From Oscillospiraceae bacterium (GTDB taxonomy: Bacteria; Bacillota; Clostridia; Oscillospirales; Ruminococcaceae): a stretch of 64,000 nt of DNA. This document shows, piece by piece, positions 51,109-60,266 of this stretch (position 1 is the first letter of the stretch; every line of letters begins with the position of its first letter). Both the position numbers and the translations under genes were made by a program. The stretch lies in contig WQXO01000005.1 in assembly GCA_009784825.1 (NCBI GenBank), positions 100,876 to 164,875 on the forward strand, written 5' to 3'. The notes under the pieces were generated by a model. It saw only the letters and a list, made by a program, of their open reading frames with translations. It did no database searches and was not told the origin of the DNA.

Positions 51109-51477
51109 ATGGAAAAGAAACATATGCCTATGGGGAGTTTGAAAATATCTAATGAGGTTGTAGCGAAAATTGCGGAATTGGCGGCTATGGAAATCAAAGG
51201 CGTTTCAGTGAAAGGCAGTCACCTTGACACACAGGAGAACCCGCTGTTAATCGCCAACAGGTTCATTAACCCTATATCTGCACGCCTAACAGGGGAAGCC
51301 GCAGAAATCGACATAAGTATTGTCGTTATCAGCGGGTTTAAGGCGGTTAATGTGGCTGAGGCGGTTCAAAAAAGCGTTAAGTCTGCCGTTCAGAATATGA
51401 CGGGCATTGCCGTTTCTAAGGTTAATGTGCGGATTACCGGCGTTCGTATAAACGAAACCGACGCTATCGCCGAATAA
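51109..51477 (+). CDS. Asp23/Gls24 family envelope stress response protein
   Basis: ATG 51109 (SD AGGGGGAA) gives 122 residues; the tracked 51055 lies within the promoter. The blocks GSLKISNEVVAKIAELAAMEI, ISARLTGEAAEIDISIVVISG and VQNMTGIAVSKVNVRITGV are diagnostic for Asp23/Gls24 (DUF322). These are abundant cytoplasmic membrane-associated proteins linked to envelope stress. A copy ahead of nusB is typical for Clostridia. Confidence 0.93.
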   Translation: MEKKHMPMGSLKISNEVVAKIAELAAMEIKGVSVKGSHLDTQENPLLIANRFINPISARLTGEAAEIDISIVVISGFKAVNVAEAVQKSVKSAVQNMTGIAVSKVNVRITGVRINETDAIAE

Positions 51478-51564
51478 ATAAACGCAAGGCGTTTAATCCA
51501 AAGCCCGACATTGACAATACATGACTATAAGCAACTGTTCGGGGTCAAAAACAAGGGGAAACAA

Positions 51565-51966
51565 ATGACACAACGTGAAAAACGAGAAGCCGTGTTTCTG
51601 CTGTTATATCAGTCACAACTGAATGACGATACGGTGGACGAAATAATAGAAAATAACATATCCGAGTTTGAGCTTGTCACTGAAGAATCCGTAAAGGTTA
51701 CTTTCAGTGCGGTGGCAGATTATACCGAAAAAGCGGACGAGGTTATCGCACGGTTCAGTAAAACCCGTGCAGTTTCCCGAATTGCGAAAATATGCGTGGC
51801 TGTTATGCGGTTAGCGATATATGAAATGGACTGCCGTGACGATTTAGACGACAAAATCGCCATAAATGAGGCGATTGAATTATGTAAGAAATACGCTGAT
51901 AAGCAAGACTGTAACTTCGTAAGCGGATTGCTCGGCTCGTATTACAGAGAAAAACATGAACAATAA
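51565..51966 (+). CDS. nusB: Transcription antitermination factor NusB
   Basis: ATG 51565 (SD AGGGGAAA) gives 133 residues beginning TQREKREAVFLLLYQSQ, the usual NusB opening. The C-terminal KIAINEAIELCKKYADKQDCNFVSGLLGSYY block is clear. It binds boxA RNA with S10 in rRNA antitermination. It overlaps the xseA start by 11 bases. Confidence 0.95.
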   Translation: MTQREKREAVFLLLYQSQLNDDTVDEIIENNISEFELVTEESVKVTFSAVADYTEKADEVIARFSKTRAVSRIAKICVAVMRLAIYEMDCRDDLDDKIAINEAIELCKKYADKQDCNFVSGLLGSYYREKHEQ

Positions 51967-53191
51967 TCAACAATTGACAATGGACGAACAATTGACAATT
52001 GACAATGTACAATTGACAGTTTCCGTGTCCGAGGTCAATTCTAAAATTGCAAGGCTGATAAAAAGCGATAAGTCGCTGGGTGACGTTTACGTAAAGGGCG
52101 AAATCTCGAACCTGAACGACAAAGGGCATGTCTGGTTTACCTTGAAAGACGAGAATACCTCTATTAAAGCCGTGATGTTCAGCCAGAATAAAAAATCGCT
52201 TAATTTCGCCCCCGAGAACGGCATGACCGTAACAGTTCGTGCCGAGGTAAGGGTGTATGAGCGTGACGGACTGTATCAGTTATATGTACATGAAATGACG
52301 CCGGACGGCATGGGTGCATTATATCTCGCTTTTTTGCAGCTACGGGAGAAATTGGAAAAAGAGGGGTTGTTTTCGCAAAAGCGGGAAATCCCCCGTTCAC
52401 CTAAGAGAATAGCGGTTATAACCGCCGAAACAGGTGCGGCGTTGCAGGATATATTGAACATTATCGGCAGGCGTAACCCGCTTGTTACAGTAATAACAAT
52501 CCCCGCTTGGGTACAGGGAGTTCACGCCCCCGCCTCCTTAATCGACGGGATTAATAAAGCACAGAACACCGGAGCCGAGGTGATTATATTTGGAAGAGGC
52601 GGCGGTTCGATTGAGGACTTGCAAGCGTTTAACGATGAGCAGTTAGCAAGAGCGGTATTCGCCTCACGAATTCCCACTATATCGGCAGTCGGTCACGAAA
52701 TCGACTTTACTATTGCAGACTTTGCGGCAGACCTGCGAGCCCCCACCCCTTCGGCGGCGGCAGAGCTGTGTGTGCCGGATATTGGTGAGGTTTATGAAGC
52801 GTTAGGAGCGTTAAAGTCAGACCTGCTGTTCCGGTTGAAACGGCTTATTGGAATTAACTCGGAGCGGGTAACCTCATTACAAAGGGAAATAAACGCCAAG
52901 TCCCCCACAGCAAGGCTGTCCGCCTATGAAAGGCAGTTCGACATTCATAAAGCACAGCTGAAAGCGATAATGGGCAATGTTATCGGGAATAAGCGGCAAA
53001 TGTTAATAACCGAGATGAAGCGAGTCGATGCACTCAGCCCCATGAATGTGTTAATGAGAGGGTATTCCATTGTCACCGATGATAACGGTAAACCGGTCAC
53101 CGATGTTGATAATGTAAGCGTAGGCGACAAAGCCAACATAAAGCTACACAAAGGCAGAATTATTGCAAGGATTGAGGAAAAACATGGCTGA
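51956..53191 (+). CDS. xseA: Exodeoxyribonuclease VII large subunit
   Basis: The 411-residue protein has the OB-fold domain VSEVNSKIARLIKSDKSLGDVYVKGEISN and VWFTLKDENTSIKAVMF, the catalytic core with AVITAETGAALQDI and RGGGSIEDLQAFNDE, and HEIDFTIADFAADLRAPTPSAAAE. It degrades single-stranded DNA with XseB. The first 20 residues (NNNQQLTMDEQLTIDNVQLT) are an AT-rich repeat that replaces the normal N-terminus. The coiled-coil region is shortened, giving a slightly smaller protein than usual. Confidence 0.95.
   Translation: MNNNQQLTMDEQLTIDNVQLTVSVSEVNSKIARLIKSDKSLGDVYVKGEISNLNDKGHVWFTLKDENTSIKAVMFSQNKKSLNFAPENGMTVTVRAEVRVYERDGLYQLYVHEMTPDGMGALYLAFLQLREKLEKEGLFSQKREIPRSPKRIAVITAETGAALQDILNIIGRRNPLVTVITIPAWVQGVHAPASLIDGINKAQNTGAEVIIFGRGGGSIEDLQAFNDEQLARAVFASRIPTISAVGHEIDFTIADFAADLRAPTPSAAAELCVPDIGEVYEALGALKSDLLFRLKRLIGINSERVTSLQREINAKSPTARLSAYERQFDIHKAQLKAIMGNVIGNKRQMLITEMKRVDALSPMNVLMRGYSIVTDDNGKPVTDVDNVSVGDKANIKLHKGRIIARIEEKHG
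51966..52019 (+). repeat. ACAATTG-type repeats forming the N-terminus of xseA
   Basis: The heptamer ACAATTG occurs four times, with ACAATGG and ACAATGT variants interspersed, in phase with the xseA frame. The first base overlaps the nusB stop. Confidence 0.8.
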
Positions 53192-53393
53192 GAAATTAGA
53201 TTTTGAACAGGCACTGTCACGGTTGACCGAAATATCGGCAGCGATGAACGACCAAAACATTCCCTTAGAGGAATCGTTGAAATTATACGGTGAGGCAGTC
53301 GGGTTAATCGACATATGCAAACGCCGAATAGAAACCGCAAAGCTGACTGTCGAAAAAATAGAGAAAATCGAGAATGTGAACAATGAAGCCTGA
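53184..53393 (+). CDS. xseB: Exodeoxyribonuclease VII small subunit
   Basis: ATG 53184 (SD TGAGGAA) gives 69 residues: LDFEQALSRLTEISAAMNDQ, IPLEESLKLYGEAVGLI and a C-terminal helix. This is the small-subunit signature. It overlaps xseA by 8 bases and ispA by 11. Confidence 0.95.
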   Translation: MAEKLDFEQALSRLTEISAAMNDQNIPLEESLKLYGEAVGLIDICKRRIETAKLTVEKIEKIENVNNEA

Positions 53394-54243
53394 ATTTGAA
53401 AAGAGAATAGGCGAATATAAATCGCTGATTGAAAAGGAATTAGAAACAGCATTGCGTGACGTGCAGTTCGATGTCGGTGAGGCAATGCGTTATTCTGTCT
53501 TAAACGGCGGAAAGCGTATTCGAGGGGTTCTGACAATGGAGTTCTGCCGGGTTTTCGGGAAAAACAGCGAAAGAGAATTGGAAAAAGCGGCGTATATTGC
53601 CGCATCGATTGAGATGATTCACGCATTCTCGCTAATTCACGATGACCTGCCGTGCATGGACAATGATGACCTTCGCAGGGGGAAACCGTCATGCCACAAG
53701 CAGTTCAACGAGGCGACAGCGTTACTTGCAGGTGATGCACTTCTCGCCTTAGCGTACAACAATGCGGCGGCACTGTCATTTATTCCGAAAGGGTTAAAAG
53801 CGGAACGTGTCGTGAAGATTATATCAACCCTGTCTGCCGCAACGGTGGAAATGATAGCGGGACAACAGCTTGACATGGATTATGAAAAAGCAGAAAAAAT
53901 AACCGAAGCACAACTATTGTCCATGTATAACCGAAAAACCGCAAATCTTATAAGCTGCTCGTGCGTTTGCGGAGCTTTAGTCGCAGGTGCAAATGACAAG
54001 AATGTCCATTTAGCGAGAACCTACGGACAAGCATTAGGAGTGGCGTTTCAAATAACCGACGATTTATTGGACTTTAAAACAGAAAAACACGGCAAGAAGA
54101 CGTTGCCGCTGATTATAGGTGAGGAAGAAGCAAGGAAAAAAGCCGAGGAAATCACAGGATTAGTCATAGAAACGGCAGACGAAATCAAAGGCGGCGAGTT
54201 TTTAAAGGACTTGGCGTTATCATTAATCGACAGGAGAGTATAA
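53383..54243 (+). CDS. ispA: Farnesyl/geranyl diphosphate synthase (polyprenyl synthetase)
   Basis: The 286-residue protein has the first Asp-rich motif HDDLPCMDNDDLRRG (about 86-100), GGKRIRG, and the second Asp-rich motif in AFQITDDLLDF. It condenses IPP with allylic diphosphates. Residues before the first Asp motif (MIHAFSLIHDDL) fit the bacterial FPP synthase class. It is located between xseB and dxs, which supplies the same pathway. Confidence 0.94.
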   Translation: MKPEFEKRIGEYKSLIEKELETALRDVQFDVGEAMRYSVLNGGKRIRGVLTMEFCRVFGKNSERELEKAAYIAASIEMIHAFSLIHDDLPCMDNDDLRRGKPSCHKQFNEATALLAGDALLALAYNNAAALSFIPKGLKAERVVKIISTLSAATVEMIAGQQLDMDYEKAEKITEAQLLSMYNRKTANLISCSCVCGALVAGANDKNVHLARTYGQALGVAFQITDDLLDFKTEKHGKKTLPLIIGEEEARKKAEEITGLVIETADEIKGGEFLKDLALSLIDRRV

Positions 54244-54248
54244 AAAAC

Positions 54249-54701
54249 ATGTCCGAGTTTATCAGAGAAAATTATAACGAGGTGTTAGTGCCGCCGATTG
54301 TCAGCTTTATCGTGGCACAGCTGTTGAAATACGTTATCTACGCCCTCCAGTTTAAGGTGTTCCGAAAGGAACGGCTTACAGGGGCGGGCGGAATGCCGTC
54401 CTCACATTCGTCGGGCGTGTGTACATTAATGGTGGTGATGGCGTATGCCGAGGGGTTATCCTCACCGTTATTCGCCGTGTCAGTGATATTAGGTTTAATC
54501 GTTATGTATGATGCGGCAGGCGTTCGCAGAGCGGCAGGCAAACACGCACAGGAAATTAATAAGCTGCTCCGCCACAAAGCAGGGGAATCGAAATTAGAAA
54601 AGGACTTGAAAGAGTTCTTGGGGCATACACCGCTTGAAGTAATATGCGGTGCAATTCTCGGAATAGCGATAGGATTTATGTTTGCATTATGGAATTATTA
54701 A
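54249..54701 (+). CDS. Divergent PAP2 family membrane protein
   Basis: The 150-residue protein has about four hydrophobic segments with the DUF212 signature TGAGGMPSSHSSGVCTLMV and MYDAAGVRRAAGKHAQEIN. It is a relative of PAP2 phosphatases with part of the active site kept (PSSHS). A lipid-phosphate substrate is plausible given the isoprenoid neighbours. It overlaps dxs by 13 bases. Confidence 0.9.
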   Translation: MSEFIRENYNEVLVPPIVSFIVAQLLKYVIYALQFKVFRKERLTGAGGMPSSHSSGVCTLMVVMAYAEGLSSPLFAVSVILGLIVMYDAAGVRRAAGKHAQEINKLLRHKAGESKLEKDLKEFLGHTPLEVICGAILGIAIGFMFALWNY

Positions 54702-56467
54702 ACAAAAACATTTCCCCGGATATTGTCAAACGCCTTTCAAAAAGGCAGTTAGTGCAGTTATGCAGAGAAATCCGTGCAACCCTCATTAAAACCGTTTCAA
54801 GGACAGGCGGGCATTTAGCCTCCAATCTCGGAACGGTTGAGTTGATTGTCGCACTTCACCGAGTATATTCCTCCCCGAAGGACAAGTTTGTGTTTGATGT
54901 GGGACATCAAGCGTATACCCATAAACTGCTCACCGGCAGGTTAGAGCGTTTCGACACGTTAAGGAGCGAGGGCGGAATTTCCGGTTTCCCGCTTCCCTCA
55001 GAGTCAGAGCATGATGCATTCATCGGCGGACACAGCGGAATATCCGTTTCAGCGGCGTTCGGAATTGCAGAAAGCCTGCGATTGTCAGGCGACAGCGGAA
55101 AAGTAATCGCCGTAGCGGGGGACGGTTCGTTCACTGACGGCGGGATTTATGAGGGGTTGAACAATGCGGGTAGGGAGAGCAAAGCCAACCTGTTAGTAAT
55201 CCTCAACGACAACGAAATGTGCATTTCCAAGAACACGGGAGCAATTTCTGCGTATTTGTCGAATTTACGTTCCACACGGAAATATTATAAAGCGAAAACC
55301 GACGTCAAGAACTTCCTCGAGCAAACTCGTGCAGGCGAAGCGGTGAGCGAGGTGGTCAGCGTCACAAAGGGTTTTGTCAAGAATGCGATATATAAAAGCA
55401 ACATGTTTGAGAACCTCGGCTTCAAGTATTACGGGCCGGTGGATGGGCATAACTTAGCAGAATTAATCGAGGTTTTGGAACTCGCAAAGCTGATTAATTC
55501 ACCCTGCCTTATCCACGTTAAAACAAAAAAAGGCAAGGGCTATAAACCTGCCGAACGCAATTCCGGAATGTACCACGGGGTTGACGGAGGAAGAGCAAAT
55601 TCTTCACCTACAGAAAAAGCAGAAACTTTTTCAGATGTATTCGGGAAAGAAATTGCCGCCTTAGCCGAAAAAGACGAGAAAATCTGCCTAATCAGTGCGG
55701 CGATGAAATATGCGACGGGGTGCAATTATTTTAATGATAAGTTTCCTCAAAGGTTCTACGATACAGGAATTGCAGAAGCCCATGCGGCAACCTTTGCGGC
55801 TGGCTTGGCATCACAAGGAATGTTGCCGGTGTTCGCAGTGTACTCGACGTTTTCGCAAAGGTGCTTCGACCGACTTATCCACGACATTGCGATTGAAAAT
55901 CAACACGTAGTTTTTGCGATTGACCGTGCGGGCGTAGTCGGGGAGGACGGGAAAACCCACCAAGGTGTATTCGATGTGGCGATGTTCGGGATGATTCCGG
56001 GATTTACCGTGTTTTCCCCCGCCACCGCCGATGAACTCAGAACCTGTCTGCACAGAGCATTATACGAAGTCAACACCCCTGTAGCGGTACGCTACCCACG
56101 TGGACAATGCACAATGCACAATGCACAATGCACAATTAATGAAGACGATTATCGTCTGTTTAAAAAGAACTCGTATAAATTAACAGTTACATACGGGCGG
56201 TTGGTGCATAGGGCGTTAAGCGATAATGTGAATGTGCTTCAGCTTATAAAAATCCAACCGTTACCCGAGGAAGTGATAAATATAGCGGCAGGGTATCGGG
56301 AAATCACGGTAATTGAGGAAAGCAGTCAGCGTGGCGGAATTGGGGAACTATTAGCGTCACAATTGCTTAAACGAGGGTGGAAGGGCAAGTATGTGATAAG
56401 GGCGGTTAAGGGGTTTGTCCCCTGTGCAAGTGTAGAAAAGCAGTTAGACAGTATCATCACGCCGTAG
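54689..56467 (+). CDS. dxs: 1-deoxy-D-xylulose-5-phosphate synthase with an in-frame repeat insertion
   Basis: ATG 54689 (MELLNKNISPDIVKRL) gives 592 residues. TPP-enzyme motifs include RTGGHLASNLGTVEL, AGDGSFTDGGIYEGLNNA and VKTKKGKGYKPAE, plus the transketolase-type central domain GIAEAHAATFAAGLASQG and FAIDRAGVVGEDGKTHQG. It catalyses the first step of the MEP pathway. After VRYPRGQ, the segment CTMHNAQCTINEDDY is encoded by ACAATGC repeats that replace a variable loop. The protein is about 30-40 residues shorter than typical, mainly around this site. Confidence 0.94.
   Translation: MELLNKNISPDIVKRLSKRQLVQLCREIRATLIKTVSRTGGHLASNLGTVELIVALHRVYSSPKDKFVFDVGHQAYTHKLLTGRLERFDTLRSEGGISGFPLPSESEHDAFIGGHSGISVSAAFGIAESLRLSGDSGKVIAVAGDGSFTDGGIYEGLNNAGRESKANLLVILNDNEMCISKNTGAISAYLSNLRSTRKYYKAKTDVKNFLEQTRAGEAVSEVVSVTKGFVKNAIYKSNMFENLGFKYYGPVDGHNLAELIEVLELAKLINSPCLIHVKTKKGKGYKPAERNSGMYHGVDGGRANSSPTEKAETFSDVFGKEIAALAEKDEKICLISAAMKYATGCNYFNDKFPQRFYDTGIAEAHAATFAAGLASQGMLPVFAVYSTFSQRCFDRLIHDIAIENQHVVFAIDRAGVVGEDGKTHQGVFDVAMFGMIPGFTVFSPATADELRTCLHRALYEVNTPVAVRYPRGQCTMHNAQCTINEDDYRLFKKNSYKLTVTYGRLVHRALSDNVNVLQLIKIQPLPEEVINIAAGYREITVIEESSQRGGIGELLASQLLKRGWKGKYVIRAVKGFVPCASVEKQLDSIITP
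56104..56140 (+). repeat. ACAATGC tandem repeat inserted in frame within dxs
   Basis: Four copies of ACAATGC followed by ACAATTAAT, keeping the reading frame. It has the same heptamer design and the same AATTAAT end as the repeat in fhs. Confidence 0.85.
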
Positions 56468-56683
56468 ACACTCCCTCTCACAATGCTCCCGAAGCCGTTC
56501 CTGCTTTTTCTGCATCAGTGCAATTGCGAAAAGCGTATCGGAAAGCATATCGAAAGCCAGTGCCATGATTTCGATTTCTTCAATACATTTGTCCTTCGCC
56601 ATCATAGAAGCGACGGCGTTAATGGCGGCGGCAAGCTCGGCAGAATCAAAAGAATTACAGGAATTAATCATAATATTAATCAT
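56444..56683 (-). CDS. Possible DUF6774-like small protein, antisense between dxs and tlyA
   Basis: The 79-residue ORF contains DSAELAAAINAVASMMAKDKCIEEIEIMALAFDMLSDTLFAIAL in blocks that resemble a small Clostridial helical family (DUF6774) as I remember it. It overlaps the 3' end of dxs by 24 bases and occupies the whole dxs-tlyA gap on the opposite strand. The SD is weak or absent, and an alternative ATG is at 56671. The alternative is that this is only a non-coding spacer. Confidence 0.5.
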   Translation of the reverse strand: MINIMINSCNSFDSAELAAAINAVASMMAKDKCIEEIEIMALAFDMLSDTLFAIALMQKKQERLREHCERECLRRDDTV

Positions 56684-57403
56684 ATGAACAGACTTGATAA
56701 AGAATTACATTTACGCGGGCTTGTGAAAAGCCGAACCGCCGCCGCCGAATTAATCGAAAACGGTGCAGTTTCGGTGAACGGTACAATTTGCCGAAAGCCG
56801 TCACATTCAGTCGAACCTTACGACATTATTTCAATCGTCGGGGAACAACCCCGCTATGTATCAAGGGGTGGGTTAAAGTTAGAGCATGCACTGAACGAGT
56901 TTGCTATAAACTTAACAGGCTTAGTCTGCCTTGACGTAGGGGCGAGTACCGGTGGATTTACCGACTGTATGTTACAGCATGGGGCGAAACGTGTCTACGC
57001 AGTAGACGTTGGGACTAACCAGTTCGACGCAGATTTACGAAACGACGACAGAGTTATACTAATGGAGCAATACGACATCAGAAACGCCAAATTATTTGAA
57101 AAATCTGAAAAAATCGACTTTACAGCAGTAGACGTATCGTTTATATCGTTGAAACACATTTTACCTACGTTTGTAGGGGCTAACTGTGTTCGCCCGCAAA
57201 ATATCATTGTTCTCATTAAACCGCAGTTTGAGTTAGGGAAAAAGCACAAGGGTGTAATCACCGACAAAAAAATACAACAGGGTGTTGTCGATGATATTAG
57301 AATGTTCGCTCAATCTTTAGGATTTACCGTAATCGGCACAACTGTTTCACCTATACATGGCGGTAGCGGCAACAAAGAATTCTTAATGTATATCAGGAGA
57401 TAA
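56684..57403 (+). CDS. tlyA: TlyA family rRNA (cytidine-2'-O)-methyltransferase
   Basis: ATG 56684 (MNRLDKELHLRGLVKSRTAA) gives 239 residues; the tracked start at 56483 adds an unrelated 67-residue extension antisense to another ORF. An S4 RNA-binding domain (about 1-60) is followed by a Rossmann methyltransferase with YVSRGGLKLEHAL and VCLDVGASTGGFTDCMLQHGA, then DVSFISLKHILP. The family methylates rRNA, and some members are haemolysin-like. Its place before nadK-argR-recN is conserved. Confidence 0.92.
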   Translation: MNRLDKELHLRGLVKSRTAAAELIENGAVSVNGTICRKPSHSVEPYDIISIVGEQPRYVSRGGLKLEHALNEFAINLTGLVCLDVGASTGGFTDCMLQHGAKRVYAVDVGTNQFDADLRNDDRVILMEQYDIRNAKLFEKSEKIDFTAVDVSFISLKHILPTFVGANCVRPQNIIVLIKPQFELGKKHKGVITDKKIQQGVVDDIRMFAQSLGFTVIGTTVSPIHGGSGNKEFLMYIRR

Positions 57404-57404
57404 A

Positions 57405-58172
57405 ATGAAAGCATATATTGTTTCAAAATTAGATATGCCCATGTTTGTTTCGGACAAGCTGAAACAATTCGGCATTGAACAGGTGAACAAATTAAACGAA
57501 TGTGATGTAGTCATTACCATTGGCGGCGACGGGACTATTCTAAAAACAGGAGTAGCCTCGGCTCAAGCGAATAAACCCCTCCTCGGAATAAACACGGGGC
57601 GGCTGGGGTTTATGGCGACCTTAGAATATGACGAATTAGATAAATTAGAACGCCTCATAACCGGCGAATACAGCATAAGTCAGCGAATGTTATTGGACGT
57701 TACGATTGACAATAAAAAGTATAACGCCTTAAACGATGTGGTTCTCAGCAGGGGAGTTCAATCGAAATTACCTGAATTCATCGTATATCGCAACGAAATT
57801 GAGGTTATCAGAATTCGTGCAGACGGCATGATTATCAGCACACCCACAGGTTCAACAGCCTATTCCTTATCAGCGGGAGGACCCATAATCGAGCCGGAAA
57901 TGCAGTGCTTGGAGCTAACCGCATTATGCCCGCATACGTTGTTTAACCGCCCCATGATATTCTCGGGGGAAGCCCGATTAAGCGTGAGTTATCTCGACTG
58001 TGACAGCGTTTTTGTAAGTGTTGACGGCGGTGAAAGAACAGCGTTACAGGAAAATCAAGAGGTTATAATAAAACAATCGCCGAGCGTTTTACAATTAATC
58101 GACATAAACGGCAACAGCTTTTATAACTCTGTTCATAATAAACTAATGCGTCCGTTAAAGGAGATTGTATGA
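57405..58172 (+). CDS. nadK: NAD kinase
   Basis: The 255-residue protein has the GGDGT motif (ITIGGDGTILKT, about 38-49), GINTGRLGFMATL, and the substrate block SRGVQSKLPEF with DGMIISTPTGSTAYSLSAGGPI. It phosphorylates NAD to NADP. SD GGAGAT. It overlaps argR by 4 bases. Confidence 0.96.
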   Translation: MKAYIVSKLDMPMFVSDKLKQFGIEQVNKLNECDVVITIGGDGTILKTGVASAQANKPLLGINTGRLGFMATLEYDELDKLERLITGEYSISQRMLLDVTIDNKKYNALNDVVLSRGVQSKLPEFIVYRNEIEVIRIRADGMIISTPTGSTAYSLSAGGPIIEPEMQCLELTALCPHTLFNRPMIFSGEARLSVSYLDCDSVFVSVDGGERTALQENQEVIIKQSPSVLQLIDINGNSFYNSVHNKLMRPLKEIV

Positions 58173-58606
58173 AAAAACAACGATTACAATTAATTCTCGA
58201 TATAATTCGGGAAAAGGATATTGAAAATCAGGACATGCTTACCGAGGAACTGCAAAAACGGGGAATACTCGTTACGCAGGCAACCGTCTCCCGTGATATA
58301 AACGAGTTGAAATTGATTAAATCCCCCACTGATGAGGGGGTCAACCGTTACATAGTCCCGAAGCAGGTCAAGAACATGAAGTTTTCGGGAATATTCACCC
58401 AAGCGGTAAAGCATATTGACTTTGCCATGAACACGGTGGTGATTAAGTGCCACCCCGGAATGGCGGGTGCAGTCTGCACTGCACTTGATTTAATGGAGGT
58501 TGGTTCAATTGTCGGTACAATTGCGGGAGACGATACTATATTCGCCGTGACACGTTCCGAGCGGGACGCAATGGATTTGGCAGGTAAATTAAGAAGATTT
58601 ATGTAG
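58169..58606 (+). CDS. argR: Arginine repressor
   Basis: The 145-residue protein has an N-terminal winged helix (RLQLILDIIREKDIENQDMLTEEL then VTQATVSRDINELKLIK) and a C-terminal arginine-binding, hexamer-forming domain (VIKCHPGMAGAVCTALD, GTIAGDDTIFAVTRS). It controls arginine metabolism and could influence the arginine-dependent speA gene, although no ARG box is evident there. SD AAGGAGA. Confidence 0.95.
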   Translation: MKKQRLQLILDIIREKDIENQDMLTEELQKRGILVTQATVSRDINELKLIKSPTDEGVNRYIVPKQVKNMKFSGIFTQAVKHIDFAMNTVVIKCHPGMAGAVCTALDLMEVGSIVGTIAGDDTIFAVTRSERDAMDLAGKLRRFM

Positions 58607-58615
58607 GGGTACATT

Positions 58616-60223
58616 ATGTTAAAAGAGCTGTACATAGAAAATCTTGCGATTATCGAAAAAGCGGTCATCACCTTCGATAACCGCTTAAACGTGTTCAGCG
58701 GAGAAACCGGTGCAGGGAAAAGCATACTAATCGGCGGAATAAATGCAGTCTTAGGCGGAAGAGTCTACAAAGACATAGTGAGAGCAGGTGCAGAAAAAGC
58801 AGTCATAACCGCATTATTCGATATAGCAGAAACAGGTGAGGAGCTTCTTTTAACACGGGAGATTAATTCATCGGGCAATTCCGTTGCGAGAATAAACGGG
58901 AAAACCGCAACCGCCGCCGATTTAAAGGGAGCTACGGCAGGGTTAATAGACATCCACGGACAGCACGAAACAAGGCTGATTATTTCAGCCGAAAGCCAGC
59001 TTGAATTAATCGACAGCTTTGGAGAAATTTCGCTTGACGAGTATCAACAAGCGTTTCGTGATTTTTCAACAATTTCCAAAAGCATAAAAATGCTCCAAAA
59101 CGAAAGCTTGCTACGAGATGAAAAAATCGAATTATTATCCGAAAGAATTGCGGATTTAACCCCCTATAAACTAAAAAAAGGCGAAGAAGAAGAAATTTCC
59201 CGTGAGTTAGAACGCCTGCGTAACATTCAAAATATCTCAGATTCACTGAACAAAGCATATTATGCGATTAACGGTGGGGAAGAACCCGGTGCGTCAGAAT
59301 TGACACGCCTATGCGGGGTAAGCCTTGCCGAAGCCATGCGTTATGTCCCTGAATGTAAGGAGTTAAAATCAAGGATAGACAGCTTAGTAATAGAGTTAGA
59401 TGATATAAAACAAGAAATCTCACCGCTTATTTCAGAAAACTTCGACATAGACAAACTACCCCATTTAGAAGAACGCATGAGCGATTTTCTAAGGCTGAAA
59501 CGTAAATACACTATGGACATTGACGAATTAGTCGACAAATCCGCACAATGGAAACAGGAGCTTCACGATTTACAAGGCGGAGATAACACAATAGAAAAAC
59601 TGCTCTCCGAAAAGAAACGCCTCGGTGACGAGGTGCGTGTCAAGGCGGAAAAAATCACCCTCAAACGAAAGGAAACCGCCGACAAGCTATCCGAATTAAT
59701 CAAGCAGGAGCTGTTGTATCTTGACATGCCCGATGTCCAAATAATATTCGAGGTTGTTCAAGAAAAAGTGACAGTTACAGGTATGGACGGGGTTGAGCTG
59801 CTTATCTCGGTTAACAAAGGCGAAGAAATGAAGCCCGCTTCAAAAATCGCATCAGGCGGTGAACTGTCACGGATTATGTTAGCGATAAAAAGCGTAATCG
59901 CCGAAAGCGACGACATACCCACTATGATATTCGACGAAATTGATTCGGGACTAAGCGGGAGAGCGGCACAAAAAGTCGGCACAAAATTAGCAGAATTGTC
60001 GAAACGCCGGCAGGTATTATGCGTAACTCACCTTGCACAAATTGCGGCAATGGCGGACAACCACCTGCTAATCGAAAAAGAAAGCATAGGCGAGAGAACC
60101 TACACAAATGTTAAATCGATTACAGGGGAGGAACGCAAACGAGAATTAGCACGCATTATTTCCGGCGACGAGGACGAATTGTCTATGGCGAACGCAGAAC
60201 GGTTAATCGGGAGGAAAACATAA
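58616..60223 (+). CDS. recN: DNA repair protein RecN
   Basis: The 535-residue SMC-like protein has Walker A SGETGAGKSILIGG (about 28-41), DIHGQHETRLI, a central coiled coil, the signature ASGGELSRIMLAIKS and Walker B TMIFDEIDSGLSG. It acts in double-strand-break repair. SD AGGGGTA. It is followed by a bidirectional terminator. Confidence 0.96.
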   Translation: MLKELYIENLAIIEKAVITFDNRLNVFSGETGAGKSILIGGINAVLGGRVYKDIVRAGAEKAVITALFDIAETGEELLLTREINSSGNSVARINGKTATAADLKGATAGLIDIHGQHETRLIISAESQLELIDSFGEISLDEYQQAFRDFSTISKSIKMLQNESLLRDEKIELLSERIADLTPYKLKKGEEEEISRELERLRNIQNISDSLNKAYYAINGGEEPGASELTRLCGVSLAEAMRYVPECKELKSRIDSLVIELDDIKQEISPLISENFDIDKLPHLEERMSDFLRLKRKYTMDIDELVDKSAQWKQELHDLQGGDNTIEKLLSEKKRLGDEVRVKAEKITLKRKETADKLSELIKQELLYLDMPDVQIIFEVVQEKVTVTGMDGVELLISVNKGEEMKPASKIASGGELSRIMLAIKSVIAESDDIPTMIFDEIDSGLSGRAAQKVGTKLAELSKRRQVLCVTHLAQIAAMADNHLLIEKESIGERTYTNVKSITGEERKRELARIISGDEDELSMANAERLIGRKT

Positions 60224-60229
60224 AAAATA

Positions 60230-60253
60230 CGGTGTGCCGTTTAAGGCACACCG
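60230..60253. terminator. Bidirectional terminator after recN
   Basis: A 9-bp stem CGGTGTGCC/GGCACACCG with loop GTTTAA, flanked by AAAAAATA and GCAGTATT, between convergent genes. Confidence 0.85.
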
Positions 60254-60266
60254 CAGTATTAACTGA

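Noticed and set aside
56483-56683. 67-residue N-terminal extension of tlyA
   Set aside because: TlyA proteins begin at the S4 domain (MNRLDKEL); the extension has no family similarity.
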